Assembly (NCBI RefSeq): GCF_008124785.1
Contig: NZ_VNHU01000002.1
Location: forward strand, 124,001-188,000
DNA from: Aquimarina intermedia
Lineage (GTDB): Bacteria > Bacteroidota > Bacteroidia > Flavobacteriales > Flavobacteriaceae
Direction: 5' to 3'
DNA: 64,000 nt
Under the pieces are notes generated by a model. The model was not told where the DNA came from. It did no database searches and saw only the letters and a program-made list of their open reading frames with translations. Of the stretch, positions 18,555 to 27,705 are shown in pieces (within the stretch, counting starts at the first letter, position 1; each line of letters begins with the position of its first letter). The translations under genes were made by a program, and so were the position numbers.

Positions 18555-19220
18555 ATGAAAATAATTCGTTTTTTCTACGCTTTTATTCTTCTTTTGGGCC
18601 TTGCATCCTGTATAAAAGAAGATGTTATAAGTGACGAAGTAAAACCAGCAATTAGGTTTACTAATCCTTTGCAATCACTCGCCTTAGACGACTCCTATTT
18701 GTTAAAAGCAACCTTTACAAATACAATTGGTCAGGAAGAATCTAAGATGTTCACATGGTCCAGTTCTAATGACTCTATTGTTACTATAGATATGGAAGGT
18801 AAAGTATCCGGCAAGAAAAAGGGAGAATCAATCATTACCGTTTCTACAACTCTCGACACCGAGATTATCGAAGCCAGTACAACGGTTAAAGTCAGTGATC
18901 AAACAATAGAGGCCAACGAACCTAAAAAGGGCACTATTGTCTCTACTAGCAGTTATGAACTGCAAGGTGACTTTACGCTAAAAAAAATTCAAGATCAAGA
19001 GTTTTTAGAACTATCAATCGCAAACAACTATGTTGCTTCTACAGCTTTACCAGGTTTATATCTATACCTTACCAATAACCCTAATAGTATAAATGGTGCA
19101 TTAGAAATTGGCCCTGTTACAGTATTTAGCGGTGAACATTCATACAGTATAAGTACGCAGGATGCTACACTTAATCAGTATCAGTTTTTATTATACTGGT
19201 GTAAACCATTTTCTGTATAA
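18555..19220 (+). CDS. lipoprotein with Ig-like (Big2) and DM13 domains
   Basis: 221 residues. The signal peptide ends in the lipobox LASC (Cys about 19). Residues about 30-115 form a bacterial Ig-like repeat (FTWSSSNDSIVTIDMEGKVS, then GESIITVSTT). Residues about 125-221 match a DM13 domain: KGTIVSTSSYELQGDFTL, PGLYLYLTNNP and the final LLYWCKPFSV carrying the single conserved Cys. DM13 domains are proposed to be redox or cytochrome-like modules; that is a family-level hypothesis. The neighbour immediately downstream is a broken outer-membrane protein gene, probably once a partner. Confidence 0.8.
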   Translation: MKIIRFFYAFILLLGLASCIKEDVISDEVKPAIRFTNPLQSLALDDSYLLKATFTNTIGQEESKMFTWSSSNDSIVTIDMEGKVSGKKKGESIITVSTTLDTEIIEASTTVKVSDQTIEANEPKKGTIVSTSSYELQGDFTLKKIQDQEFLELSIANNYVASTALPGLYLYLTNNPNSINGALEIGPVTVFSGEHSYSISTQDATLNQYQFLLYWCKPFSV

Positions 19221-19256
19221 GTTGGAGAGGGAGAAATAAAATAAGAATATAAAACT

Positions 19257-20117
19257 ATGAAGAAATTTTACCTAACTATTGTAATATTAATACTAGCTAT
19301 TCAATTTTCTACTGCTTAATGGACAAAGGGAAAAAACAAAGGATACTATAAACTTTCAGCATGGTCTCTGGTTGCTGATCAACATTATACGGATACCGGT
19401 GATACAGATCCAAATGCTACACGAGGTCAATTTAACGTTAATTTTTACGGTGAATACGGCGTCTCAGATAAACTTGATATCATCGCTTACATACCCTTTT
19501 TTGCCCGGGCTTACCAAAATGATCAGGTATCGGGTACTACAGGGGAAATAATTCAGAAAGGGGAAGCTATTAATAGTATTGGGGATAGTGATATTGGTAT
19601 ACGCTATGCTATTTTAAAAAAGGATCATCTGGCGTTATCGACTACTTTAAAACTGGGTATTCCAATTGGAGAAAGTGCCGGTGGTTCTGACAAAAGCTTC
19701 CAGACGGGGGATGGAGAATTTAATCAGTTACTTCAGGTTGATTTAGGAATCCCATTCACCATAAACAGTTTTCCTCTCTATGCAAAGACCTTTGTAGGAT
19801 TTAATATCAGAACTCAGGATTTTTCAGATTAGCTGCATGCTGGTGGAGAGATCGGGTTTTCTTTTCTAAAAAATAAATTTTGGCTTATTGGCAGGCTAAG
19901 CACTGTGCAGTCATTACAAAATGGTAGTAAGTCAGCGCAAAATTCTCAAGGTAGTATCTTCGCAAATAATGTTGAATACACCAGCGTCGGTGGTGAAATA
20001 GCTTATTATATTACCAAGAAGCTTGGCATCTCCCTATCGTATGCTTCTGCGATTAGTGACAGAATTATTTATGCTAGTCCTTCCCTATCCGGTGGGATAT
20101 TTATAGATATTAAATAA
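19257..20117 (+). pseudogene. outer-membrane beta-barrel protein gene with two in-frame stop codons
   Basis: Reading one frame from the ATG at 19257 to the stop at 20117 gives a coherent 286-codon protein: signal peptide, then WTKGKNKGYYKLSAWSLVAD, many short amphipathic strands (DKLDIIAYIPFF, LALSTTLKLGIPIGES) and a terminal barrel strand GGIFIDIK. The frame is interrupted by TAA at 19317-19319 (codon 21, right after the signal peptide) and TAG at 19830-19832 (codon 192). Each is one substitution from a sense codon. No frameshift is needed. It resembles transporter-like or porin-like barrels with no clear family. It lies 36 bp after the DM13 lipoprotein, consistent with a former two-gene operon. 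Confidence 0.8.
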
Positions 20118-20136
20118 AACTTAGGAGACTTAGAAT

Positions 20137-20172
20137 TAAAAAGTGTCAAGAAGTAATGCTCTCGACACTTTA
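20137..20172. terminator. bidirectional terminator
   Basis: AAAGTGTC and GACACTTT arms flank a 16-nt loop between the broken outer-membrane protein gene and the convergent fabD. Confidence 0.6.
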
Positions 20173-20191
20173 TAACTTTATTTAAACCTAC

Positions 20192-21073
20192 CTAAAGCGT
20201 TGCAGAAGAAGTTTCCATCGCACGATCTACTTTTTTAACTAATCCAGATAACACTTTACCCGGTCCTACTTCGACAAAAGAAGTAGCGCCATCGTTAATC
20301 ATGTTTTGAACGCTTTGCGTCCATTTTACAGGCGCAGTTAATTGCGCAATAAGGTTATTCTTTATTGACTCAGGACTGGTAACTGCAGTTGTGCTTACGT
20401 TCTGATAAATCGGACAAATTGGATTGCTAAATAATGTCTCTTCAATGGCAGCAGCCAATTCTTCTCTAGCCGGCTGCATCAATGGCGAATGAAATGCTCC
20501 CCCGACAGGTAATAACAATGCTCGTCTGGCTCCTTTTTCTTTCATAATTTCACATGCTTTCTCAACAGCCTCATTTTCACCGGAGATCACAAGTTGTCCC
20601 GGACAATTATAATTTGCAGCAACCACCACACCATCAACCGATGCGCACACATCTTCGACAATTGCATCATCCAAACCAAGTACTGCAGCCATCGTTGAAG
20701 GATTCATTTCGCATGCTTTTTGCATAGCCAACGCTCGTTTTGAGACAAGTCGTAAAGCATCTTCAAATGTCAGCGTTTGGTTAGCCACGAGCGCAGAAAA
20801 CTCTCCCAACGAATGACCTGCAACCATATCCGGTTTGAAATCAGCACCAAGAACTTTAGTCAAAATAGTCGAATGTAAAAAGATAGCGGGCTGTGTAACT
20901 TTAGTCTCTTTAAGTTCATCAGCTGTTCCCTCGAACATAATTTTAGTAATTTCGAACCCTAAAATTTCATTAGCATTTTCAAATAGTTCATTTGCAACTT
21001 TAGAGTTTTCATAGAGATCCAATCCCATTCCACTAAACTGAGCACCTTGTCCAGGATATATATATGCTTTCAT
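20192..21073 (-). CDS. fabD: malonyl-CoA:ACP transacylase
   Basis: 293 residues. YPGQGAQFSGMGLDLYE is at the N-terminus, the nucleophile elbow is VAGHSLGEFSALVA (Ser about 90), the Arg/His part is in GGAFHSPLMQPAREEL, and VEVGPGKVLSGLVKK is near the end. It loads malonate onto acyl carrier protein at the start of fatty-acid elongation. It stands alone here rather than in a fab cluster. The frame is intact, unlike the next gene upstream on the same strand. Confidence 0.95.
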   Translation of the reverse strand: MKAYIYPGQGAQFSGMGLDLYENSKVANELFENANEILGFEITKIMFEGTADELKETKVTQPAIFLHSTILTKVLGADFKPDMVAGHSLGEFSALVANQTLTFEDALRLVSKRALAMQKACEMNPSTMAAVLGLDDAIVEDVCASVDGVVVAANYNCPGQLVISGENEAVEKACEIMKEKGARRALLLPVGGAFHSPLMQPAREELAAAIEETLFSNPICPIYQNVSTTAVTSPESIKNNLIAQLTAPVKWTQSVQNMINDGATSFVEVGPGKVLSGLVKKVDRAMETSSATL

Positions 21074-21120
21074 TATTATTGTTATTAAATTTTGACAAAA
21101 ATATAAATTCTAAAATGAAA

Positions 21121-21145
21121 GACCTCATACTTTAAGCATGAGGTC
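21121..21145 (-). terminator. hairpin terminator
   Basis: GACCTCAT and ATGAGGTC form an 8-bp stem with a 9-nt loop. On the minus strand it is followed by TTTCATTTT and lies directly after the original end (21176) of the frameshifted flavin-binding protein gene. Confidence 0.65.
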
Positions 21146-21175
21146 TGATAATATGACATTTCAATAATTACCAAA

Positions 21176-21677
21176 TTACATCTTAAGAGCGCCATCGACG
21201 CCAATATCCGCCTCATCTTTAGTAATAGTGGCTATTCCGATTTTAAATAAAGCGACGTATTTATTGTTTTTCGTATTCCCAATAATAAGCTTCCCGAGGG
21301 TAAAATTGAATAGCTGTAAGTCGTGGATCCTCTAAACCATCAAACCACACATCAGATTTTTTATCATAGAGCTCTGCTAAAATTTTACGATTTTTAGTAA
21401 TTACTGCCTCACCATATACACTCAGGTATCTCATATCAGATGGATCACTGTAAATAAGCTGTACCCGTTCGTCATTTTCAATATGCTTATTGTGATCACT
21501 ATCGGCTGCACTTAGAAACCAAATATTTCCTTGTTCATCCACTTTTTTGGTTGTCATTGGGATAGCATTCAATGGCTTTAGATCCAAAGCAGTTACCATC
21601 ATGGTAAATTTTATATCTTCAGCTAAATCTCTAAGTTTGGCTTTTGCTTCATTATCACATAGATCTTTTGTACTCAT
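21176..21677 (-). pseudogene. PNPOx-like general stress protein with C-terminal frameshift
   Basis: The intact 5' part (21261-21677) encodes 138 residues of the pyridoxamine-phosphate-oxidase-like general stress protein 26 family: FTMMVTALDLKPLNAIPMTT, GNIWFLSAADSDHNKHIEND and YLSVYGEAVI. It stops early after YYWEYEKQ. In another frame, translation continues without break as NNKYVALFKIGIATITKD and on to GALKM at 21176, which is how family members normally end (YYW..NNK..LFK). One extra base near 21276 explains the shift. The truncated form may still bind flavin. It could also be an assembly error. Confidence 0.75.
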
Positions 21678-21762
21678 TACTTCCTTTTTAGGAAAGATAC
21701 GTTTACGTTATACAAATTTGACGTAAAGAAATATTAAAGAATACCTTTTTTGTTGTTAAGAA

Positions 21763-22620
21763 TTAGCTCTGAGTATAGTAATCTATAATTTCAATCACCT
21801 GATTATAGTATGCGTCACCAAAAATATTGAGATGCACCAATACATAATAAAATTGATACAGAGGTATTCTGCGCTCCCAACCTATAGCTAGTGGATAAAT
21901 TTCCTCATAACTATCCATTGCTGAAAAATCAAAACCTCCAAATAATTTCATCATTGCTATATCCATTTCACGAGAAGCAAAACAAACCGCAGGATCTATA
22001 AGACAAGGAGAAGCATCGGAGGTTACTAAGAGATTACCTGACCACAAATCACCGTGAATCAAACTAGGTTTTTCTGGTGCAGTATTATTCTCTATCCACT
22101 GAAACAGTTTCTCCTTATCACTAAATATATACCCTTTAGATTCGGCCCATGTAAATTGAGGTTGCAACCGTTGCGTTATGTAAAAGGTCCCCCAATCTGA
22201 TATGGGCTTGTTATATTGTGGTAAGGAACCTATAGAATTATCCTGATGATATCCGAAATTAGGTTGAGAAGTTATATGCAATTTTGCTAGATTTTGCCAA
22301 AACCTAATCCAAAAAGAATGGCTTTTGCTTCCGCTTTCCACATATTCAAGTATCAAATATGAAATCTTATTATAAACACCGGTGGTAAGTATAGAAGGAG
22401 TAATAAAGGTGCGAGTTTTTCTTATGGTGGAAAGTCCATCTACTTCACTTTGGAACACGTTTTTAATAGCATGGGATAGGTTTATTTTTAAGACATAAGT
22501 ATTCTTGACACATGTTACCTTGTATACACTATTGGTGTCACCCCCAGAGAGTTGTACTATTTGCACAACTTTGTCAGTTACAGTTTTCTGAATTATCTTT
22601 ATAATATTATCATCAATCAC
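21763..22620 (-). CDS. fructosamine/ketosamine-3-kinase family protein
   Basis: 285 residues, cytoplasmic. Kinase-fold signatures are the N-terminal VQLSGGDTNSVYKVTC glycine-rich loop, the catalytic loop IHGDLWSGNLLV, and LIDPAVCFASREMDIAMMKLF, the equivalent of the DFG region. The family phosphorylates the sugar part of early glycation products so that they decompose, thus repairing proteins. It lies 3 bp downstream of folA on the same strand, so the two are probably co-transcribed; why is not obvious. Confidence 0.88.
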   Translation of the reverse strand: MIDDNIIKIIQKTVTDKVVQIVQLSGGDTNSVYKVTCVKNTYVLKINLSHAIKNVFQSEVDGLSTIRKTRTFITPSILTTGVYNKISYLILEYVESGSKSHSFWIRFWQNLAKLHITSQPNFGYHQDNSIGSLPQYNKPISDWGTFYITQRLQPQFTWAESKGYIFSDKEKLFQWIENNTAPEKPSLIHGDLWSGNLLVTSDASPCLIDPAVCFASREMDIAMMKLFGGFDFSAMDSYEEIYPLAIGWERRIPLYQFYYVLVHLNIFGDAYYNQVIEIIDYYTQS

Positions 22621-22623
22621 ATA

Positions 22624-23112
22624 TTATTTTTTATTCCTAAAGTAGGTATAATATGTGAATGCATAACTGTGTCTTTCATCCATCGGGTGAAACTCCTCTT
22701 CCTGTTTATCCCAAATATCACTAGCTATACTAGGAAAAAAGGTGTCCGCCTCAAAGGTCGCGTGCACACGCGTCAATTCAATTTTTTCAGCATAATCCAT
22801 TCCCATTGCATAAACCTCACCCCCACCTATGATAAAAGGTTGATTATCATTTTTCGCTATTTGTAGAGCGTCTTCCATACTGTGAACCACAATAGCGCCC
22901 TCAGCCTGATACTCTTTGTTTCTCGTTATAACGATATGTATGCGATTAGGAAGCGGATTGGGAAATGACTCAAATGTTTTGCGTCCCATAATGATATGAT
23001 GACCCGTCGTAAGTTTTTTAAACCTTTTGAAATCATCCGGCAAATGCCAAACCAAGTCATTATTTTTTCCAAGTGCATTGTTCTCTGCAGCCGCAGCAAT
23101 CATTGTAATCAT
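22624..23112 (-). CDS. folA: dihydrofolate reductase
   Basis: 162 residues. MITMIAAAAENNALGKNNDL and VWHLPDDFKRFK at the N-terminus carry the catalytic acidic residue and the folate site. GHHIIMGRKTFESFPNPLPN is the NADPH-binding signature, and FIIGGGEVYAMGM completes the Rossmann-like site. It reduces dihydrofolate produced by ThyA, whose gene lies 4.6 kb away on the same strand. It is preceded by a small 2TM protein gene 24 bp upstream and followed by the ketosamine kinase. Confidence 0.95.
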   Translation of the reverse strand: MITMIAAAAENNALGKNNDLVWHLPDDFKRFKKLTTGHHIIMGRKTFESFPNPLPNRIHIVITRNKEYQAEGAIVVHSMEDALQIAKNDNQPFIIGGGEVYAMGMDYAEKIELTRVHATFEADTFFPSIASDIWDKQEEEFHPMDERHSYAFTYYTYFRNKK

Positions 23113-23136
23113 ATAATCATTTATTTCTAAGAATAT

Positions 23137-23562
23137 TTATTTTCTTCCATATTGAGAATCTAACGCCTGATCGTCAGAAACATTTGGTATAGATTGATTA
23201 AAACCCATTTCACGTTCCATCTTCTCTATTTGAGCCTTTTGTTTCGCTACCAATTTCAACATTTGCCTATCTGTCCATTCCTTTCCCATAAACTTACTAA
23301 ACAGCACTACCTTACCCGCGTGAATAAGCAAAATAAATACCCAAATCAAAATAACATACACAAACCAGTCAACATCAAACAACCTAATATCTTTTCCAAA
23401 TCCAAACACTAGATTTAAAACAATAAAAAAAATTGCTCCAGCCAGAAAAAAAATAAAATGGTGAAGCAGCCTCTTTTTCTCTAAAATGCGAATACGAGCG
23501 TTCTCGAACAATTCTCGTTGCTCTGCATCAATATGGGGCATTTCTTTCTTTTTTGAAAACAT
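23137..23562 (-). CDS. 2TM-domain membrane protein
   Basis: 141 residues. Two transmembrane helices lie near residues 33-50 (HHFIFFLAGAIFFIVLNLVF) and 65-83 (WFVYVILIWVFILLIHAG), each ending in the basic and aromatic residues typical of the Bacteroidota 2TM domain, followed by a soluble tail with KEWTDRQMLKLVAKQ. Such domains also occur fused to LytTR regulators; here there is no DNA-binding domain. It is the first gene of the probable 2TM-folA-ketosamine kinase transcript. Confidence 0.8.
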   Translation of the reverse strand: MFSKKKEMPHIDAEQRELFENARIRILEKKRLLHHFIFFLAGAIFFIVLNLVFGFGKDIRLFDVDWFVYVILIWVFILLIHAGKVVLFSKFMGKEWTDRQMLKLVAKQKAQIEKMEREMGFNQSIPNVSDDQALDSQYGRK

Positions 23563-23626
23563 ATAATAGTATCTTAGTAATCTATAGTAAAGATACCGGA
23601 TTTGTAAAAAATCAGCCTTAATACTT

Positions 23627-24709
23627 ATGAAGAATTTAAGAAAAGAGTTTCCTGTGGTGAATCAATATACCTATTTGAACACCGCCTATTCTGGCCCCTT
23701 GTCCACTCAACTAATAAATCATCGACGCACTCAAGATCAACTACAATTAGAACGTGCAAGTTTATATCGGATTGAAAATGACTCGATTTTTTCTACGGTC
23801 AAAAGGACAATTGGCTCCTGTTTTGGGGCACAAAATTCAACGATTGTATTAACTCAAAATTTTTCCGTAGGAATTAATACTATTTTTAATGGTTTATCTA
23901 CAAAGAGCAAGGTTCTACTCTTAGAGAATGATTATCCTGCTATGCAAACCGCAGTGGCTAGTAAGGGTTTTGATACGAAGTATGTAAGATGGGACAAAAA
24001 TATTCGCGAAAATATTAAAAGTGTAATTGATTCGTATACGCCTGATATTTTTGCGTTTAGCATAGTGCATTATATCAGTGGGGCAAAAATGGATCTTGCT
24101 TTTATAAAAGATCTAAAAGAAACATATCCCAATATTTTATTCATCGCGGACGCCACGCAGTTTTGTGGCACAAGTGCTTTTGACTTTGAGAATTCTGGCA
24201 TTGATATTTTGGGCAGTAGTGGATATAAGTGGTTGTTAGGTGGCTACGGCAACGCTTTTTTTGCCTTTCAGAAAGACACCCTTGAAGCAGTAACACCAAC
24301 ACCTTATAAAAAAAACATATCAATCTCATCGGCACCGGACGATTATAAAAGCTTAGAGGCACGTTTTCAACCTGGACATTTAGATACTTTTAATTTTTCC
24401 AGTTTAAACTATTCTCTAAAATTTCTACAAGGTATTGGATTTGATCGGATCGAAAAAGAATTAGAAAAACTAAAGCGTAAGCTCTGGTTCGAATTAGCAG
24501 ATCTTAATTTAATTGACACTACTAATTTTTGCGTACAGGAACACAGCAGTATCCTTAACATATCAGGCGATAAAAAACTTTTTCAAAGTTTAAATAAAGA
24601 AAGAATAGTTTGCTCCCAGCGCGGCACCGGTATTCGTTTCAGTCTACATTTCTTTAATTCTGAGGACGATATTGAGCATGTGATAGCTGTGTTGAAAAAA
24701 GTACTATAA
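23627..24709 (+). CDS. class V aminotransferase family protein (cysteine desulfurase-like fold)
   Basis: 360 residues. The N-terminus LRKEFPVVNQYTYLNTAYSG matches SufS/CsdA-like class V enzymes. IADATQFCGTSAFDFENSG has the cofactor-contact Asp, and GYKWLLGGYGNAFF holds the Schiff-base Lys; PGHLDTFNFSSLN follows. I see no active-site loop Cys of the RSGxHC type, so a desulfurase role is doubtful; an isopenicillin-epimerase-like or other PLP role is as likely. It is divergent from the 2TM gene. Confidence 0.82.
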   Translation: MKNLRKEFPVVNQYTYLNTAYSGPLSTQLINHRRTQDQLQLERASLYRIENDSIFSTVKRTIGSCFGAQNSTIVLTQNFSVGINTIFNGLSTKSKVLLLENDYPAMQTAVASKGFDTKYVRWDKNIRENIKSVIDSYTPDIFAFSIVHYISGAKMDLAFIKDLKETYPNILFIADATQFCGTSAFDFENSGIDILGSSGYKWLLGGYGNAFFAFQKDTLEAVTPTPYKKNISISSAPDDYKSLEARFQPGHLDTFNFSSLNYSLKFLQGIGFDRIEKELEKLKRKLWFELADLNLIDTTNFCVQEHSSILNISGDKKLFQSLNKERIVCSQRGTGIRFSLHFFNSEDDIEHVIAVLKKVL

Positions 24710-24716
24710 GCCTACC

Positions 24717-24998
24717 TTATTCTACTATTTCAACCCCTCGCCAAAATGCTACGTAGTTCTCGATTTGCTTAGCAAGATCACTTGTTTCGGGGTAAAACCA
24801 TGCCGCATCTAAATTTTTTTCTCCGTCTACCTCTAGTGTATAATAAGATGCTGTTCCTTTCCATGGGCATTTAGTATGTGTATCACTAGGCTTAAAATAT
24901 TCTGTGTGTATAGATGATGGAGGAAAATAATGATTATTTTCTATTACTTTGGTTTCATTGCTTTCTGCCACTATCTTATTATTCCAAATAGCTTTCAT
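24717..24998 (-). CDS. DUF427 domain protein
   Basis: 93 residues from the ATG at 24998, which begins MKAIWNNKIVAESNET. A longer frame overlaps egtD and is rejected. Signature stretches are VIENNHYFPPSSIHTEYF, CPWKGTASYYTLEVDG and DAAWFYPETSDLAKQI, matching DUF427. It starts 4 bp after the egtD stop and is therefore part of the ergothioneine-type operon. DUF427 proteins are frequent neighbours of EgtB/EgtD in Bacteroidota, but no activity is established. Confidence 0.85.
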   Translation of the reverse strand: MKAIWNNKIVAESNETKVIENNHYFPPSSIHTEYFKPSDTHTKCPWKGTASYYTLEVDGEKNLDAAWFYPETSDLAKQIENYVAFWRGVEIVE

Positions 24999-25002
24999 AA
25001 GT

Positions 25003-25974
25003 TTATTTTTTACTGAAAATATAATTTTTGTATAACATTTGTTCGTCAGAAAAAGATTCACTGATTTGCAGACCAGATTCTGACGCTAACCATGCTACTA
25101 TTTCGTCATCATATTTCTGTGAGATTTCCGTATGAATACTTTCCCAAGCTTTAAAATGCACTTCTAATTCCAGTTCATTAATTGATACTGTTTGTTTTTT
25201 AGTACTAACCAAATAACTTTTTGCGGTACCGCTCTCAGGATCGTATGTTTCCCAATGGTTGAAGGCATCCAGATTGAAATTACCGTTTAATTCTTTGTTA
25301 ATTCTGGTTAATATATTTTTGTTAAAGGCTGCCGTAACACCGGTTTTATCATTATAAGCATCCAAGACCATTTGAGGATTTTTTTTCTGATCAAATCCCA
25401 TAAACAACAAATCGTCATCATTCATGCAATTGTTAAGTCTTTTTAAAAACTCAATAGCTCGAGGATGTTTCAAATTCCCAATATTTGAACCTAGTACCAT
25501 GATTATTTTTTTACGTGAACTCAAACTTTGCAATCGATCTAAAACCTCAAAATACTCCCCTATCTGACCCTGAACCTGAAGGTTAGGTAATTCTTCGTGC
25601 AGACTATTTACCAACCCCTCAACAGCGTTTTCACTTATATCGATAGGGTGGTACGCAAATTCTTTATTTGATTTAAGTAGTTCTTTGAGCAATACCTTGG
25701 TTTTCTTACCATCACCTGCACCTAGTTCAATAAGATCAAAACCATCCGGATTTTTGCTAAAGCTATTAATTATATCCGTGCTGTGTGTAGTTAAAATAGT
25801 ATGTTCAGCATTGGTCAAATAATACTCTGGCAGCGCCATGATTTTTTGAAATAAAGCATCACCTTTTTTGTCATAAAAAAATTTTGATGATAAATATTTA
25901 GGAAACGCTGTTAAGCCTTCGTGTACTTCTTTGGCTAACGAAGACACGATAATATTCTGTTGGTTAGAATTCAT
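25003..25974 (-). CDS. egtD: L-histidine N-alpha-methyltransferase
   Basis: 323 residues, full length. The SAM site is DLIELGAGDGKKTKVLL, the dimethylhistidine-pocket region contains YHPIDISENAVEGLV, VLGSNIGNLKHP is the family glycine motif, and the tail includes EISQKYDDEIVAWLASESG. It trimethylates histidine to hercynine with three SAM, linking it to metK upstream in the window. It lies 16 bp after egtB and just before DUF427. The combination with EgtB makes an ergothioneine (or related thiohistidine) pathway likely. Confidence 0.92.
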   Translation of the reverse strand: MNSNQQNIIVSSLAKEVHEGLTAFPKYLSSKFFYDKKGDALFQKIMALPEYYLTNAEHTILTTHSTDIINSFSKNPDGFDLIELGAGDGKKTKVLLKELLKSNKEFAYHPIDISENAVEGLVNSLHEELPNLQVQGQIGEYFEVLDRLQSLSSRKKIIMVLGSNIGNLKHPRAIEFLKRLNNCMNDDDLLFMGFDQKKNPQMVLDAYNDKTGVTAAFNKNILTRINKELNGNFNLDAFNHWETYDPESGTAKSYLVSTKKQTVSINELELEVHFKAWESIHTEISQKYDDEIVAWLASESGLQISESFSDEQMLYKNYIFSKK

Positions 25975-25990
25975 TTTTGATGATTTGATC

Positions 25991-27157
25991 TTATTTATCT
26001 TTAACTAATCGGAAGCCATTAAATTGCCACCGTAATGTTGGATGAAAAAAATTACGATATGTCGAACGTGTGTGATGCTTTGATGTAGCTACTGAGCCAC
26101 CGCGTAGCACCTTTTGATTTACCATAAATTTGCCGTTATATTCACCCAAAGCACCTGGGGCTTTACTGTATCCGGGATAAGGTAAGTAAGCACTCTCCGT
26201 CCATTCCCATCGAGAACCCCATTCAAAAAGGTGTTGTGCAGATTCCCATTCGAACTCCGTTGGTAATCTTTGCCCTTTCCATTGAGCAAAAGCAAAGGCT
26301 TCATAGTAAGAAATGTGAGATAGAGGAGCATCTAAAACAAGTTCTTTAAGACCTTGCATAGTATACTGTTTATATTCTGAATCAACCTTGAACCAATATA
26401 ATGGTAAAGCAATATTATTTTGACCTATCCAATCCCATGCCTCAGCATGCCAAAGTAAAGGCTTGTTGTAACCACCCGCATTGATAAATTCTAAATACTC
26501 TCTATTAGTAACTAATGAATCAGCAATGTGAAAGGAATGCAAAAATACTTTATGATTATTTTGTTCGTTATCATAACAAAATCCTTCCCCAGAATATCCT
26601 ATATCATAAATTCCCTCTTCTATCTTTAGATATTTTGTCTTACCATAGGTTACAGGATTCTCATTAAACGTGTCGTTATATTTGGGCAGGAGTGGATTAT
26701 TCCCCAGAATATACTTGATATCGGTAAGCAATAATTCTTGATGTTGCTTCTCGTGATGGATCCCTATTTCTATCAAATCATACACTTCCGGATTATCCGT
26801 TTCTTCCATAAAACTTTGGAGATGACCGGTTACATAATCTCTATATTCGTAAACTTCTTCGACTGTTGGCCTGGACAAATTACCTCTATCGGTTCTCACT
26901 ACGCGCTCACCAAAGCTTTCATAATAGCTATTGAAAACAAAATCATATTCCGAATGAAAACGTTTATAATTATCGTTAAATTTAGCTAAGATAAACTCTT
27001 CAAAAAACCAAGTAGTATGACCCAAATGCCATTTAGGCGGCGATACATCCACTATCGGCTGAACAACATAATCTTCTGTTTGTAAGGGAGCACAAATCTC
27101 TTCTGAGTGCGAGCGCGTTTCTAGAAAATCGGCTAATAAATTCTTGGTAATACTCAT
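25991..27157 (-). CDS. egtB: ergothioneine biosynthesis iron-dependent sulfoxide synthase
   Basis: 388 residues from the ATG at 27157 (MSITKNLLADFLETRSHSEE); 11 extra upstream residues seem spurious. The DinB-like domain carries the iron ligands: HLGHTTWFFEEF and HHEKQHQELLLTD (HxxxHxE). The FGE-sulfatase-like C-terminal half has GFCYDNEQ, VTNREYLEFINAGGY, RLPTEFEWESA and NGFRLVK. It joins a sulfur donor to hercynine. The first gene of egtB-egtD-DUF427. The donor (gamma-glutamylcysteine or cysteine) cannot be read from sequence with certainty, and no egtE-type lyase is adjacent, although the class V enzyme at 23627 is a candidate by proximity only. Confidence 0.9.
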   Translation of the reverse strand: MSITKNLLADFLETRSHSEEICAPLQTEDYVVQPIVDVSPPKWHLGHTTWFFEEFILAKFNDNYKRFHSEYDFVFNSYYESFGERVVRTDRGNLSRPTVEEVYEYRDYVTGHLQSFMEETDNPEVYDLIEIGIHHEKQHQELLLTDIKYILGNNPLLPKYNDTFNENPVTYGKTKYLKIEEGIYDIGYSGEGFCYDNEQNNHKVFLHSFHIADSLVTNREYLEFINAGGYNKPLLWHAEAWDWIGQNNIALPLYWFKVDSEYKQYTMQGLKELVLDAPLSHISYYEAFAFAQWKGQRLPTEFEWESAQHLFEWGSRWEWTESAYLPYPGYSKAPGALGEYNGKFMVNQKVLRGGSVATSKHHTRSTYRNFFHPTLRWQFNGFRLVKDK

Positions 27158-27257
27158 AAAAAAAGTGCACAAGCTTTTCGACATGCACACTCAAATTTAA
27201 GTATTTTTAAAATGGATCGAGTTCAATCCAGCGTTAATCAGTTGTTAAAAGATGCTT

Positions 27258-27683
27258 CTATTGAGGCTTAAGAAAAGTAATAGGTACTTTATACACAATA
27301 GCTATAGGCTTATTCCCCCATTTGGCAGGTTCCATCTTTGGTATTCTACGTATTATACGAATCCCCTCCTGTTGCAAATATCTATGTGCTCCGGTAACCT
27401 CTAAAATCTCCACTTTTCCTTTCTTATCAATCATAAACTCAACGTTCACAGTTCCTTCCAGAGCCTCTTTTCTGGCTACTTCAGGGTATTCAAAATTTTT
27501 AATAATATGAGTTCGTAATTGATTATTAAAACATTGAATTGGTGTTTGCCTAGAGCGATCACATTTGGGCCACATAGGTGTTATTCCCTTTTCATTTGCA
27601 TTTTCTTGGGACAACATAATGCCATCTTGTGAAAAAGCATTCGTTGTTAAAAGTAGGGTTAAGATGAGGAAAAGTTCTTTCAT
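27258..27683 (-). CDS. TonB C-terminal domain protein (periplasmic)
   Basis: 141 residues. A signal peptide (LFLILTLLLTTNAFSQ) replaces the usual N-terminal membrane anchor of TonB. The C-terminal domain has NFEYPEVARKEALEGTVNVE, FMIDKKGKVEILEV and MEPAKWGNKPIAIVYKVPI, the standard TonB_C pattern. Without an anchor it cannot transduce energy alone, so it may act as a periplasmic accessory protein. It lies just downstream of thyA on the same strand with 22 bp between. Confidence 0.82.
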   Translation of the reverse strand: MKELFLILTLLLTTNAFSQDGIMLSQENANEKGITPMWPKCDRSRQTPIQCFNNQLRTHIIKNFEYPEVARKEALEGTVNVEFMIDKKGKVEILEVTGAHRYLQQEGIRIIRRIPKMEPAKWGNKPIAIVYKVPITFLKPQ

Positions 27684-27705
27684 AATTCTTCAGTTTTAAT
27701 TGGGG

